From: Campylobacterota bacterium
GTDB lineage: Bacteria > Campylobacterota_A > Desulfurellia > JAADFJ01
Direction of reading: 5' to 3'
DNA length: 49,046 bases
Assembly: GCA_013152955.1 (NCBI GenBank)
Contig: JAADFJ010000102.1
Span: 40,729-89,774, forward strand
Every line of letters starts with the position of its first letter. Position 1 is the first letter of the stretch. Below are positions 17,957-27,031 of the stretch, one piece after another. The notes below the pieces were generated by a model, which was not told the DNA's origin, ran no database searches, and was given only the letters and a program-made list of their open reading frames with translations. The translations under genes were made by a program, and so were the position numbers.

Positions 17957-18469
17957 TTAATCATTGAATATTGTAAGCATCGATTTTAGATGCTTAAAAT
18001 CGTTCGGACCAATTGGCTCGTACCGAATCTGCTGCATCCTAAAAATATTAACATCCGCTTCGGAAATGCTCGTTTTTCTGATTTTTCTTATCCTCAATCG
18101 TTTGAGTATGGTTTCTTCTTTGTGAACTCTGCATTCAATCAAATGCATAGGAACTGTTCCTGCATTCTCATAACAAAATTTTCTGTATCTGTATTTAGAA
18201 AATGTAGCATCCAAAATTACCGATTGATCTTTTTTCAACAGTTCTGCAGCCGTTTTTATCATTTCTTTGTAAACACTGTTTATCGCATCCTTGCTGTAGT
18301 TGCCAGTCAATCCTAAATTTTTTCTAATTCTATCAGTTGACAAAATCAGATATCCATTAATCTTAGCTATATTTCTCGCTGTATAGCTTTTCCCCGTTCC
18401 GGAGAATCCCATCATCATTATAATAAGCGGTTCATCAAAATTGATCAGCATATAACGCAGATAATCCAA
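17957..18469 (-). CDS. P-loop ATP-binding kinase-like protein (COG0645-type)
   Basis: GFSGTGKSYTARNIA Walker A; LSTDRIRKNL; VILDATFSKYRYR. Confidence 0.78.
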   Translation of the reverse strand: MDYLRYMLINFDEPLIIMMMGFSGTGKSYTARNIAKINGYLILSTDRIRKNLGLTGNYSKDAINSVYKEMIKTAAELLKKDQSVILDATFSKYRYRKFCYENAGTVPMHLIECRVHKEETILKRLRIRKIRKTSISEADVNIFRMQQIRYEPIGPNDFKHLKSMLTIFND

Positions 18470-19403
18470 AATATCGTTTAGCCCGTTTTAGATTTTCGTC
18501 AGCTTTCGTCTCATCATACATAAAACCTTCCACCTTGCCTCTTACATATGCCCGATAACATTTATAGAAGCTGCACAAAGCTTCTATTTTTTTTTCGTTA
18601 AATTTGCTGCAATATTTCTCAAACATAATTTCAGATATCTTATTATAGTCGTTGTATTCCAGATCCATCAATAAAAACGCAAAGTCGAGCAGCCTGTCCT
18701 GGTATCTAAAACGGTCATTAAATTCTATGCAGTCAAACAGATAAGCCTGATCTTTTTCAAAGTAAATATGTTCAATTCTTATGTCTCCATGGCCATCAAT
18801 AATTGCTCCGGCAGCTATTCTTTCTTTGAATAAATCTTCTTTTAAGCAAAAATTTTCTGCAGCAGTTTTGATTTTTGAGAACTGAGCATCAGTTATTGTG
18901 ATATCAATCTGGTTTTCGGTTTGCTCAAAATTTTCTTTCCAATTATTTATCATAACCGCAGCATCTCCAAATTCCTCAATCCCTGCAGGTACACTTTGCA
19001 GCGCGAATCGATAGAATTTTTCAATAAATGCCTCTATCATATTGCTTGACAGGTTGTCATTCTCAAGATAATAGCTTAGCATCTGATTTTTTTTAAGCCG
19101 CCTCATAACAACCAGCCAATCCACAACCTCATCGTCTGCAAAAACCGGTTCAGCTTTTATATAAATATTAGAAAGTCTTCTATTGAGTTCAATCTCTTTT
19201 TTACAGAAATTCTCCCTCTGCTTTACGCTTCTATAATCAAGAAATCCAAAAAAAAGAGGTTTTTTCTGTTTATATGCAAAATGTTCAGTTAAATAGATAT
19301 TTGAAATATGCGTTCGCTCTATTCTTTGGATAATCTCGCCGCTGCACGAAATAAAATCTTTTGCTATTTTCTCCAGATCAAATTGCTTCTGCTGCATTAC
19401 CAA
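18435..19403 (-). CDS. Aminoglycoside phosphotransferase-like protein (COG2187-type)
   Basis: AYKQKKPLFFGFLDYRSVKQRENFC, IIDGHGDIRIEHIYF, FDCIEFNDRFRYQD; overlaps the downstream kinase by 35 nt. Confidence 0.8.
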   Translation of the reverse strand: MVMQQKQFDLEKIAKDFISCSGEIIQRIERTHISNIYLTEHFAYKQKKPLFFGFLDYRSVKQRENFCKKEIELNRRLSNIYIKAEPVFADDEVVDWLVVMRRLKKNQMLSYYLENDNLSSNMIEAFIEKFYRFALQSVPAGIEEFGDAAVMINNWKENFEQTENQIDITITDAQFSKIKTAAENFCLKEDLFKERIAAGAIIDGHGDIRIEHIYFEKDQAYLFDCIEFNDRFRYQDRLLDFAFLLMDLEYNDYNKISEIMFEKYCSKFNEKKIEALCSFYKCYRAYVRGKVEGFMYDETKADENLKRAKRYFGLSALYADQF

Positions 19404-20271
19404 TCACCTTAATTTTTTCATGCTCAGGTACGCTTGCCCATTCCCAGCTCTTTTCAGTAGAAAAAAGCTTTTTCAGCAAACGGTTATTTAAGGTATGGCC
19501 GGATTTGTAGGCAACATAATGCCCTATAACATCGACTCCTGCAAGTGACACATCTCCAACTGCATCAAGCATCTTATGGCGTACAAACTCATCAGGATAG
19601 CGCAGTCCATCTTCATTCATTATACGATAATCATCAAGGACGATTGCATTATCCAACGATCCGCCAAGTGCCAGATTATTTGCCTTGAGATATTCCATAT
19701 CCCTGAGGAAACCAAACGTTCTTGCTCTGCTGATCTCCTTTATATATTTTTGACGACTGACTCTGAGTGAAAGTTTTTGAAAACCGATTTTCGGATGACC
19801 GAAACTGATCGCATATGTAATTCTTTTATGACTGCATGGAACAAAAGCAGCCCATCTTCCATCTTCCTTAACCTCAATTTTGCTTTTTATCCTGATGGTT
19901 TTTCTCGGAACTCCCTGCGAACGTATACCCGCTTCCTGAATCATATAGATAAATGAAGCGGCGCTGCCATCCATTATGGGAATCTCAGGTCCGTCAACAG
20001 AAACAAAAAGGTTCGATATCTCAAGACCTGCTACTGCAGAAAGAAGATGCTCCACAGTGGCAATTTTTAAAACTCCGTCGCCCAATGTTGTAGCCATAGA
20101 CGTATCTACTACATTATCCCAAGTTGCCTTAATCTGTTTCCCGTTACAAAGGAATACAATTCCGGTACCGACAGAAGCCGGAATCAGTTCTATGGTAGCT
20201 ATTTTACCTGAGTGAAGACTGACACCTTTAACGGAAGTTGTTTTCTTTATCGTTTTTTGAAGCATCAACAC
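19378..20271 (-). CDS. lpxC: UDP-3-O-acyl-N-acetylglucosamine deacetylase
   Basis: QKTIKKTTSVKGVSLHSGK, TVEHLLSAVAGLEI, RHKMLDAVGDVSLAG, GHTLNNRLL. Confidence 0.96.
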   Translation of the reverse strand: MLMLQKTIKKTTSVKGVSLHSGKIATIELIPASVGTGIVFLCNGKQIKATWDNVVDTSMATTLGDGVLKIATVEHLLSAVAGLEISNLFVSVDGPEIPIMDGSAASFIYMIQEAGIRSQGVPRKTIRIKSKIEVKEDGRWAAFVPCSHKRITYAISFGHPKIGFQKLSLRVSRQKYIKEISRARTFGFLRDMEYLKANNLALGGSLDNAIVLDDYRIMNEDGLRYPDEFVRHKMLDAVGDVSLAGVDVIGHYVAYKSGHTLNNRLLKKLFSTEKSWEWASVPEHEKIKVIGNAAEAI

Positions 20272-20275
20272 AATA

Positions 20276-21403
20276 TTATCCCCTCACCATTTTCCTGAAA
20301 TCCCAAAAAAGTTCCATCGCATCATGCGGTCCAGGTGAGGCTTCAGGGTGATATTGAACCCCTTGAACGGATAGATCGCAATGCATTATTGTCTCGACCG
20401 TGCCGTCATTGAGATTCGTTTCTACTATTTTAAACAGGTTTTTATCTTTTGCAATATCTACGGCAAAATTATGATTTTGACTCGTTATTCTTACAGATTT
20501 CTTAAAAATATGGAAAACCGGCTGATTAGCGCCATGATGACCAAATTTCAATCTATATGTTTTATATCCAAATGATAATCCGAGCAGCTGATTACCAAGA
20601 CATATGCCTAATGTTGGAAGTTTTTCGGCTTCATTTCTTATAAATTGTACAGCATCTTCCCTCACAGCCAAAGGATCTCCGGGTCCATTAGATAAAAACA
20701 TAGCATCGGGATTAATCGCATAAAAAGATTCATAATCATATGCAGGAACAACCCATACATCAAATCCGGCACCAATCAGATATCTTAATATATTTCTCTT
20801 TACACCAAAATCGATCACAGCCACCTTTGGTCTGCCGGAAAGCTGATTTTTGTCAGATATGCTATTATAACCTTTATCCCACAGATCTTCCGTCCAATGA
20901 TACGGTTTTTTTGCCGTTACTTGCCCCACAAGATCCTTCCGTTCAATCGGAATAACCGCTTGCGCCTTCTTCTGCAAAAGCTCAATATCAAACTCCCGAT
21001 CTGTTATTATAGCTTTCATGGTGCCGCGCTGTCTCAGCCTTTTCGTCAGTGCTCTGGTATCTATTCCGGAAATGGCAATAACACCATGAGACTTAAGAAA
21101 ATCACTCAGAGTTCCCGAAGCTCTGTAATTACATGGAATATCATTAATATTATGCACTATAAAACCGGAGAGCCATGTTTTGTTTGATTCCATATCTTCA
21201 GAATTTATACCCACATTGCCGATCTCCGGAGCCGTCATTGCCACAATTTGACCACAGTATGACGGATCGGTAAGAATCTCCTGATAGCCGCTCATAGAAG
21301 TATTAAAGATGACCTCGCCTTCAGATGTTCCTTCGGCGCCAAAAGAGTAGCCCTGAAAACAGCTTCCATCTTCAAGTACAAGATATGCGTTCTTATGACT
21401 CAT
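20276..21403 (-). CDS. carA: Carbamoyl-phosphate synthase small subunit
   Basis: GEVIFNTSMSGYQEILTDPSY, FLSNGPGDP, LGICLGNQLLGLSFG, QYHPEASPGPHD. Confidence 0.97.
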   Translation of the reverse strand: MSHKNAYLVLEDGSCFQGYSFGAEGTSEGEVIFNTSMSGYQEILTDPSYCGQIVAMTAPEIGNVGINSEDMESNKTWLSGFIVHNINDIPCNYRASGTLSDFLKSHGVIAISGIDTRALTKRLRQRGTMKAIITDREFDIELLQKKAQAVIPIERKDLVGQVTAKKPYHWTEDLWDKGYNSISDKNQLSGRPKVAVIDFGVKRNILRYLIGAGFDVWVVPAYDYESFYAINPDAMFLSNGPGDPLAVREDAVQFIRNEAEKLPTLGICLGNQLLGLSFGYKTYRLKFGHHGANQPVFHIFKKSVRITSQNHNFAVDIAKDKNLFKIVETNLNDGTVETIMHCDLSVQGVQYHPEASPGPHDAMELFWDFRKMVRG

Positions 21404-21453
21404 TCTAAACTCTTATGGAACAAAAAGATATTATCATTGGTTTTCCTATTTGT

Positions 21454-21530
<77 letters not shown>

Positions 21531-21791
21531 TCAATAAAAAGCATAATAGTATACCATTTCTAATTTGTCAATACCGTTTTTTAACTTTAATCAGCCTTGA
21601 TAACGCATTTTATATATTACAGAATAACCGTTCAAAAAATGAGAGAACAATCAAGTCTGCGGCAAATGAGCTGAAAAAAATATAGATATAAGTTAATAGA
21701 GTCCTATGTTCATAAGAAAATGTAGACTTTTTGTTACCTTTTTTGGCAAAACTCTACTGCATTCAACATCCGCTATCTGCGTTGTGTATCA

Positions 21792-23060
21792 TCAACCGTT
21801 TATCACATGTTTGAACAGTCCGGTTAAATAAAATGATCCTGTTATAAGAATGATTTCATCAGAATCGTATTTTAATTTTACAAACTCACCCAATCCGGCT
21901 ATGTCAAGGATTCTTGAATACTTAAAAAGTCCTTTTGCCGCCTTTAGAAGATTTACTGCTTTTTCAGCTCGCTCAAACGGCAATTCTATAATCAAAAGCG
22001 AGTCAGACAAAGTCGATAGCAGACAAAGATTGCTCTGGTAATCTTTGTTTTTCATAGATGAATAGATAACCGTTATCCTCTTTTTAATCTTTTTAAAAAA
22101 TCTGCAGACACCCTCTATTGCGTCTTGATTATGTCCTCCATCAAAAATAATTGTCAGATTGTTTACTTTTTTCACTTCCAGTCTTGATGGAATTCTCAAG
22201 AATTCGGCAGTCTTTTTTACAATATCGTCCGGCAAATCGTACAACAGTCTTACCGATTCGATAGCTGTAACGATATTTACGGGCTGATACTCGCCTAAAA
22301 GATTAGTTTTTATAAGCATATCTTTGTATAAGAAGTTTGTCCCGAATAGATTACCTTCTAATATTTTTATTAATTTTTTATTGATATATTTAACTGCCGT
22401 CAAAGTTCTTTTTCTTGCATAGGTCGTTAGTTTTCTGTAAACATCCGGTTTTTGCGGAGCAATAACAAGTTTTGAGTTCTCCGATACAGCTGCAATTTTT
22501 TCTTCAGCAATTCTTACCGCCGTTTTCCCGAGATAATCAGTGTGATCTATGCCGATTGACGTAACAACCAAAACAGTTTGTCCAAGTGCGCTTGAGGCAT
22601 CCCATCTCCCGCCCATTCCGGCTTCAAGTACAATCAGATCAACATTGTTAATCTTAAACCAATATAATGCAGCGGCAGTTAAAAGTTCGAAATAGCTCAG
22701 GACAATTCCGGCAGAAACCTCAGCGCTGTTAACAACTGATATAATTTCGTTTAATTGATCTGCTTTTATCTGTCTGTTATTTATCAAAATACGTTCGGTG
22801 GGTGATATCTCGTGAGGTGACATAAATGTTCCCACGCTGTAGCCCAGATTATCAAGCAGACCGGATATTATGCAAGCCGTAGAGCCTTTACCGTTTGTTC
22901 CTACAATCTGGAAGATCGGTCTGTCTCTTTTGATATTCATAGACGAAAGAATTGTTTTTATCCTCGATAAACCAGGTTTTATGTTAAAAAATCCCCTGTT
23001 TAAATAGTCGGGGTTTATAAGTTTGAGCCAGTTTTCAGTTTTGCTCACACGGATAGCCAA
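21792..23060 (-). CDS. folC: Bifunctional folylpolyglutamate synthase/dihydrofolate synthase
   Basis: VGTNGKGSTACIISGLL, VGTFMSPHE, LEAGMGGRWDASSAL, FDGGHNQDAI. Confidence 0.94.
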   Translation of the reverse strand: MAIRVSKTENWLKLINPDYLNRGFFNIKPGLSRIKTILSSMNIKRDRPIFQIVGTNGKGSTACIISGLLDNLGYSVGTFMSPHEISPTERILINNRQIKADQLNEIISVVNSAEVSAGIVLSYFELLTAAALYWFKINNVDLIVLEAGMGGRWDASSALGQTVLVVTSIGIDHTDYLGKTAVRIAEEKIAAVSENSKLVIAPQKPDVYRKLTTYARKRTLTAVKYINKKLIKILEGNLFGTNFLYKDMLIKTNLLGEYQPVNIVTAIESVRLLYDLPDDIVKKTAEFLRIPSRLEVKKVNNLTIIFDGGHNQDAIEGVCRFFKKIKKRITVIYSSMKNKDYQSNLCLLSTLSDSLLIIELPFERAEKAVNLLKAAKGLFKYSRILDIAGLGEFVKLKYDSDEIILITGSFYLTGLFKHVING

Positions 23061-23433
23061 ATATCACAACGGCAACCGCAAACTCCTTCTCGTCGCTCAA
23101 AGAAACAACAAATCGATTCTCATCAAATTGGTCACCTATTGTTCCCAATAAATGTATGCGGGGAGTGCCGCCTGAGATCAGTTCCACCAGTTTAAAATCA
23201 AAGTTTTTTATCTTTCCAACCGATTTCAAAAACGCCTCTTTTGCTGCAAAACGCATAGCATAATGACCGTAAGGATTTGCAAAGCTATCCGCATAGGCTA
23301 TTTCATTTTTTGTAAAAATCCTGTTTTTGAAATGATCTTTAAACCTCGTTATCATATTTTCAATTCTCTGAATTTTGACAATGTCGATCCCCACTCCCTT
23401 GATAAGCAGATTCGGACTATCTGTCATGGTCAT
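23035..23433 (-). CDS. acpS: Holo-[acyl-carrier-protein] synthase
   Basis: GVGIDIVKIQRIE, RFAAKEAFLKSVG, VSLSDEKEFAVAVVI. Confidence 0.93.
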   Translation of the reverse strand: MTMTDSPNLLIKGVGIDIVKIQRIENMITRFKDHFKNRIFTKNEIAYADSFANPYGHYAMRFAAKEAFLKSVGKIKNFDFKLVELISGGTPRIHLLGTIGDQFDENRFVVSLSDEKEFAVAVVIFGYPCEQN

Positions 23434-24136
23434 CTATCAGCTGTTTCATCTGTCTGACAGCATTTTCCATGCCGACGAAAACAGCCCTTGAGATTATACT
23501 GTGGCCGATGTTGAGTTCCGATATCTTTTTTATCTTAACAACATCTCCTGTATTGAAATAGTTCAATCCATGACCTGCGTGAATTTCTATCCCCATATCG
23601 CAGGCAAGCTCTGCCATATCGGATAATTTTTTTAATTCGTAGTATCGCTCGGAGTCGTTTGCATTACTGTATGCTCCCGTATGAAGTTCTATTGCATCAG
23701 CGGACACCTCTTTAGCTGCTCTAACTTGAGCGGATTCGGGATCAATAAACAGTGCCACTTCTATTCCTTTCTGTCTAAATCGCTTTACTACCTTTTCAAG
23801 CTTTTCTTTATTGGCGCAAACATTCAGGCCTCCCTCGGTTGTAAGCTCCTGTCTTTTTTCCGGCACGATTGTTACCTGGTCGGGACAAAGCTTCTCCGCT
23901 ATATCAACAATTTCATCATTTAGAGCCATTTCAAGATTTAATCTGGTTGATACAACACTTTTCAGTATTACAAGATCGCGTTCTTTAATATGGCGTCTAT
24001 CCTCTCTGAGATGTACAGTTATTCCGTCTGCACCGGCAATTTCGCAATAAGGCACAGCCCAGGCCGGGTCAGGCTCACCGCATCCCCTTGCCTCTCTAAT
24101 TGTTGCAATATGATCAATATTTATGCCTAAACGCAT
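23417..24136 (-). CDS. pdxJ: Pyridoxine 5'-phosphate synthase
   Basis: MRLGINIDHIATIREARG, DQVTIVPEKRQELTTEGGL, IELHTGAYS, HAGHGLNYFN. Confidence 0.97.
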   Translation of the reverse strand: MRLGINIDHIATIREARGCGEPDPAWAVPYCEIAGADGITVHLREDRRHIKERDLVILKSVVSTRLNLEMALNDEIVDIAEKLCPDQVTIVPEKRQELTTEGGLNVCANKEKLEKVVKRFRQKGIEVALFIDPESAQVRAAKEVSADAIELHTGAYSNANDSERYYELKKLSDMAELACDMGIEIHAGHGLNYFNTGDVVKIKKISELNIGHSIISRAVFVGMENAVRQMKQLIDDHDR

Positions 24137-25488
24137 ATCTCCTCCCGCTTAATTGCCGATATAAGATTTTTGCAGATCTCATCAATAAGTTGTCTTGAAT
24201 CTCCCTCAATCATAATTCTTGCCTTATTCTCCGTGCCTGAATAACGAAAAACTATTCTGCCGGTTTTGAGTATTCTTCTGGCATCGGCAATTGCGGTTCC
24301 AAACTGCTTCATTTCTTTAATCGGCTTTTTTTCTTTAACATCTATAGAGACAATCTTTTGAGGAAATTTATGAAAATTTGATGTCAATTCTGACAATTTT
24401 TTGCCGGTTTTCAGCATTGTTGAAAAGAGGGCAAGCGCGGTAATTATGCCGTCTCCGGTTGGTAACAACTCAGACAGTATTATATGTCCGGACTGTTCGC
24501 CTCCGAGATATGATCCCACCTGACACATTTTAATTGCTACATTACGATCTCCGACATCGGTTCGTATCAATTCTATCCCAATTTCACGCAGACCTGCTTC
24601 AAGTCCGAGATTGCTCATTATTGTTGCCACTACAGTATTATTTTTTAATGCCCCATCCTTCTGCATCTGTTTTGCAAGAATCAGCATTACCATATCCCCA
24701 TCAACAATATTCCCCTCTTCATCCGAAAAAATTGCTCTGTCTCCATCTCCGTCAAAGGCAATTCCTATATCTGCATTTTTCTCTATCGTTTTTCCGGCAA
24801 TATTTTCAGGATACAAAGCTCCGCAATCTTTGTTGATATTTGTTCCATCTGGAGAAATGCCGTATGCGCTTACTTCAGCTCCCAATTCGCCAAATATTGT
24901 TGGAGCTATCTGATATGATGCACCGTTTGCGCAATCAATTGCTATTTTTAATCCGCTCAAAGAGAGTGCTTGCGGAAATGTTGACTTGGCAAATACTATA
25001 TATCTTCCATTAGCGTCTTTTATGCGGTATGCCTTTCCGATATTAGCTCCATAAGCCCTTATATTGTCTATCTTTTCCTGAAGTATCAGTTCTTCAAGTT
25101 TTTCCTCAACCTCATAGGGAAATTTGGTTCCATGCGAAGAGAACAGCTTCAATCCGTTGTCCTCATAGGGGTTATGCGACGCAGAAATCACTATTGCGGC
25201 ATCCGCTCTCATAGATTGAACAAGAAACGCCATAGCAGGGGTCGGCATAGGTCCTACAAGTAAAGCTTTGGCTCCTATAGAAGTTATACCGCCCACCAAT
25301 GAATGCTCCAGCATATAACCGGAAAGTCTGGTATCTTTTCCAATAATTATCCGACATCCGCCGGTAACGCCTTTTTTGCGATTACAGTAGTAAGCCAGCG
25401 CCCTTCCGAGTCTGAAAGCTATCTCCGGGGTCATAGGATAACTGTTTGCTTTTCCTCTTATTCCGTCTGTTCCGAACAGTCCTTTCAT
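24127..25488 (-). CDS. glmM: Phosphoglucosamine mutase
   Basis: LFGTDGIRGKAN, VISASHNPYEDNGLKLFS, FDGDGDRAIF, RYSGTENKARIMIEG. Confidence 0.96.
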   Translation of the reverse strand: MKGLFGTDGIRGKANSYPMTPEIAFRLGRALAYYCNRKKGVTGGCRIIIGKDTRLSGYMLEHSLVGGITSIGAKALLVGPMPTPAMAFLVQSMRADAAIVISASHNPYEDNGLKLFSSHGTKFPYEVEEKLEELILQEKIDNIRAYGANIGKAYRIKDANGRYIVFAKSTFPQALSLSGLKIAIDCANGASYQIAPTIFGELGAEVSAYGISPDGTNINKDCGALYPENIAGKTIEKNADIGIAFDGDGDRAIFSDEEGNIVDGDMVMLILAKQMQKDGALKNNTVVATIMSNLGLEAGLREIGIELIRTDVGDRNVAIKMCQVGSYLGGEQSGHIILSELLPTGDGIITALALFSTMLKTGKKLSELTSNFHKFPQKIVSIDVKEKKPIKEMKQFGTAIADARRILKTGRIVFRYSGTENKARIMIEGDSRQLIDEICKNLISAIKREEICV

Positions 25489-25497
25489 CTCTACCTC

Positions 25498-26352
25498 TCA
25501 GCTCGATTTTAAAGCCGATTTTATCAAGCTAACCTTTTTTATCCAGCCTTTTTTTATTTTTACATACAGCTCAAGAAATACTTTCGCCCCAACAATAGGT
25601 TCAATTGCACTTCTCGCGCTGATTCCGATCTTTTTTATAAGTTTTCCGCCTTTGCCGATTATTATAGGTTTCTGCGATTCCCTTAATACCCATATTGTCG
25701 CTCTTATATAATATATCCCGTTTTCTCTGATTTTTATTTCGTCGATAATCACAGCTATCTGGTGAGGAAGCTCTTCTGAAACCAGCTCCATTATCTTTGC
25801 CCTTATGATATTGGCTATCAATTCTCTCTCTGTTTCAAGGCTAAGCTGGTCGGGATCAAAAGTCGCTTCCGAATATGGAAGAAAATCAATTATGCTTTCT
25901 ATAAGGTGATTTGTATCGCCATCTAAAAACGACATTTTAATAATCGGCACACCATACTGTTCAAAGTGATCATCAATATCCTGATCGTTGCTGTTCACCA
26001 ATATGATAATCGGTTTATGCTTGGATTTTGCATAACTTATCAAACTGTCGGTATTGGAGTAATCTATGCGAGGACTTGCAGTCATCAAAATAACATCTGC
26101 GCGCCTTATCTCAGATTTTATTGAATCGGCAAGAAATTCTGAAAGTTTATTAGTCTTGCTTGGTATTCCGGCAGTATCTGAAATTACCATTTGATAATTT
26201 TTGCCGGTTACTATTCCTCTTATAGGCATCCATGTCGTTTCAGGTTTCGAAGTAACAGGTGAAAGCTCAACACCCACCAGCCTGTTAAATAGCGTTGACT
26301 TTCCTACATTTGTAGCTCCAACCAATGCTATGTAACCGGCTTTATATTTCAT
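25498..26352 (-). CDS. era: GTPase Era
   Basis: ALVGATNVGKSTLFNRLVG, ISDTAGIPS, C-terminal KH region IGKGGKLIKKIGISAR. Confidence 0.94.
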   Translation of the reverse strand: MKYKAGYIALVGATNVGKSTLFNRLVGVELSPVTSKPETTWMPIRGIVTGKNYQMVISDTAGIPSKTNKLSEFLADSIKSEIRRADVILMTASPRIDYSNTDSLISYAKSKHKPIIILVNSNDQDIDDHFEQYGVPIIKMSFLDGDTNHLIESIIDFLPYSEATFDPDQLSLETERELIANIIRAKIMELVSEELPHQIAVIIDEIKIRENGIYYIRATIWVLRESQKPIIIGKGGKLIKKIGISARSAIEPIVGAKVFLELYVKIKKGWIKKVSLIKSALKSS

Positions 26353-27022
26353 TTTTTATGAGATCAAGCAGCAGACCGGCTGCATTTTCCTCGGCTGTTT
26401 TAATATTTTCTCCCGATGCCTCACTTGACATATCGCTAATTTTTACTCTGGCAGTATAAACCGGCTTATGTTCAGGTCCTTTCACACCGATAATTTTATA
26501 CTCCGGAACCGTCTTCCACAATTTTTGCGACAACTCCTGAAGTCTTGTTTTCGGATCCTTTAACGAAGCTATTGTAACTGCCAGCGGATCAAAAATATTG
26601 TGTAATATCTTCTCCGTTTTGTCAAAACCTGCTGCAAGATAGATTGCTCCCACTACCGCCTCAAAACAGTCCGCAATGATCGATTTTTTCTGCCTGCCGC
26701 CTGTTTTTATTTCAGATTTGCCAAGCTTTATAAGATCAGGTAATCCTATTCTGCCTGCCGCCCTATACAAACCGTTTTCATCAACCAATTTGGACCTCAT
26801 CATAGACATTCTTCCTTCATCAAAATCTTTAAATTTTTTAAACACGAGATTGCTTATCGCCAGCTCCAAAACGGCATCGCCTAAAAACTCAAGTCTCTGA
26901 TTATTTTTGCATTTATGTTCTTTTGCGTATGATTTGTGGGTCAGCGCCTGATCAAGCATCAAGTCATTCTTTATAATTGAAGAAAGTTTGAAATACAAAT
27001 CTTCACTTCCTTTATTAAACAT
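26342..27022 (-). CDS. rnc: Ribonuclease III
   Basis: QRLEFLGDAVLELAIS, ADCFEAVVGAIYLA, C-terminal dsRBD. Confidence 0.96.
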   Translation of the reverse strand: MFNKGSEDLYFKLSSIIKNDLMLDQALTHKSYAKEHKCKNNQRLEFLGDAVLELAISNLVFKKFKDFDEGRMSMMRSKLVDENGLYRAAGRIGLPDLIKLGKSEIKTGGRQKKSIIADCFEAVVGAIYLAAGFDKTEKILHNIFDPLAVTIASLKDPKTRLQELSQKLWKTVPEYKIIGVKGPEHKPVYTARVKISDMSSEASGENIKTAEENAAGLLLDLIKNEI

Positions 27023-27031
27023 TATACCAAC

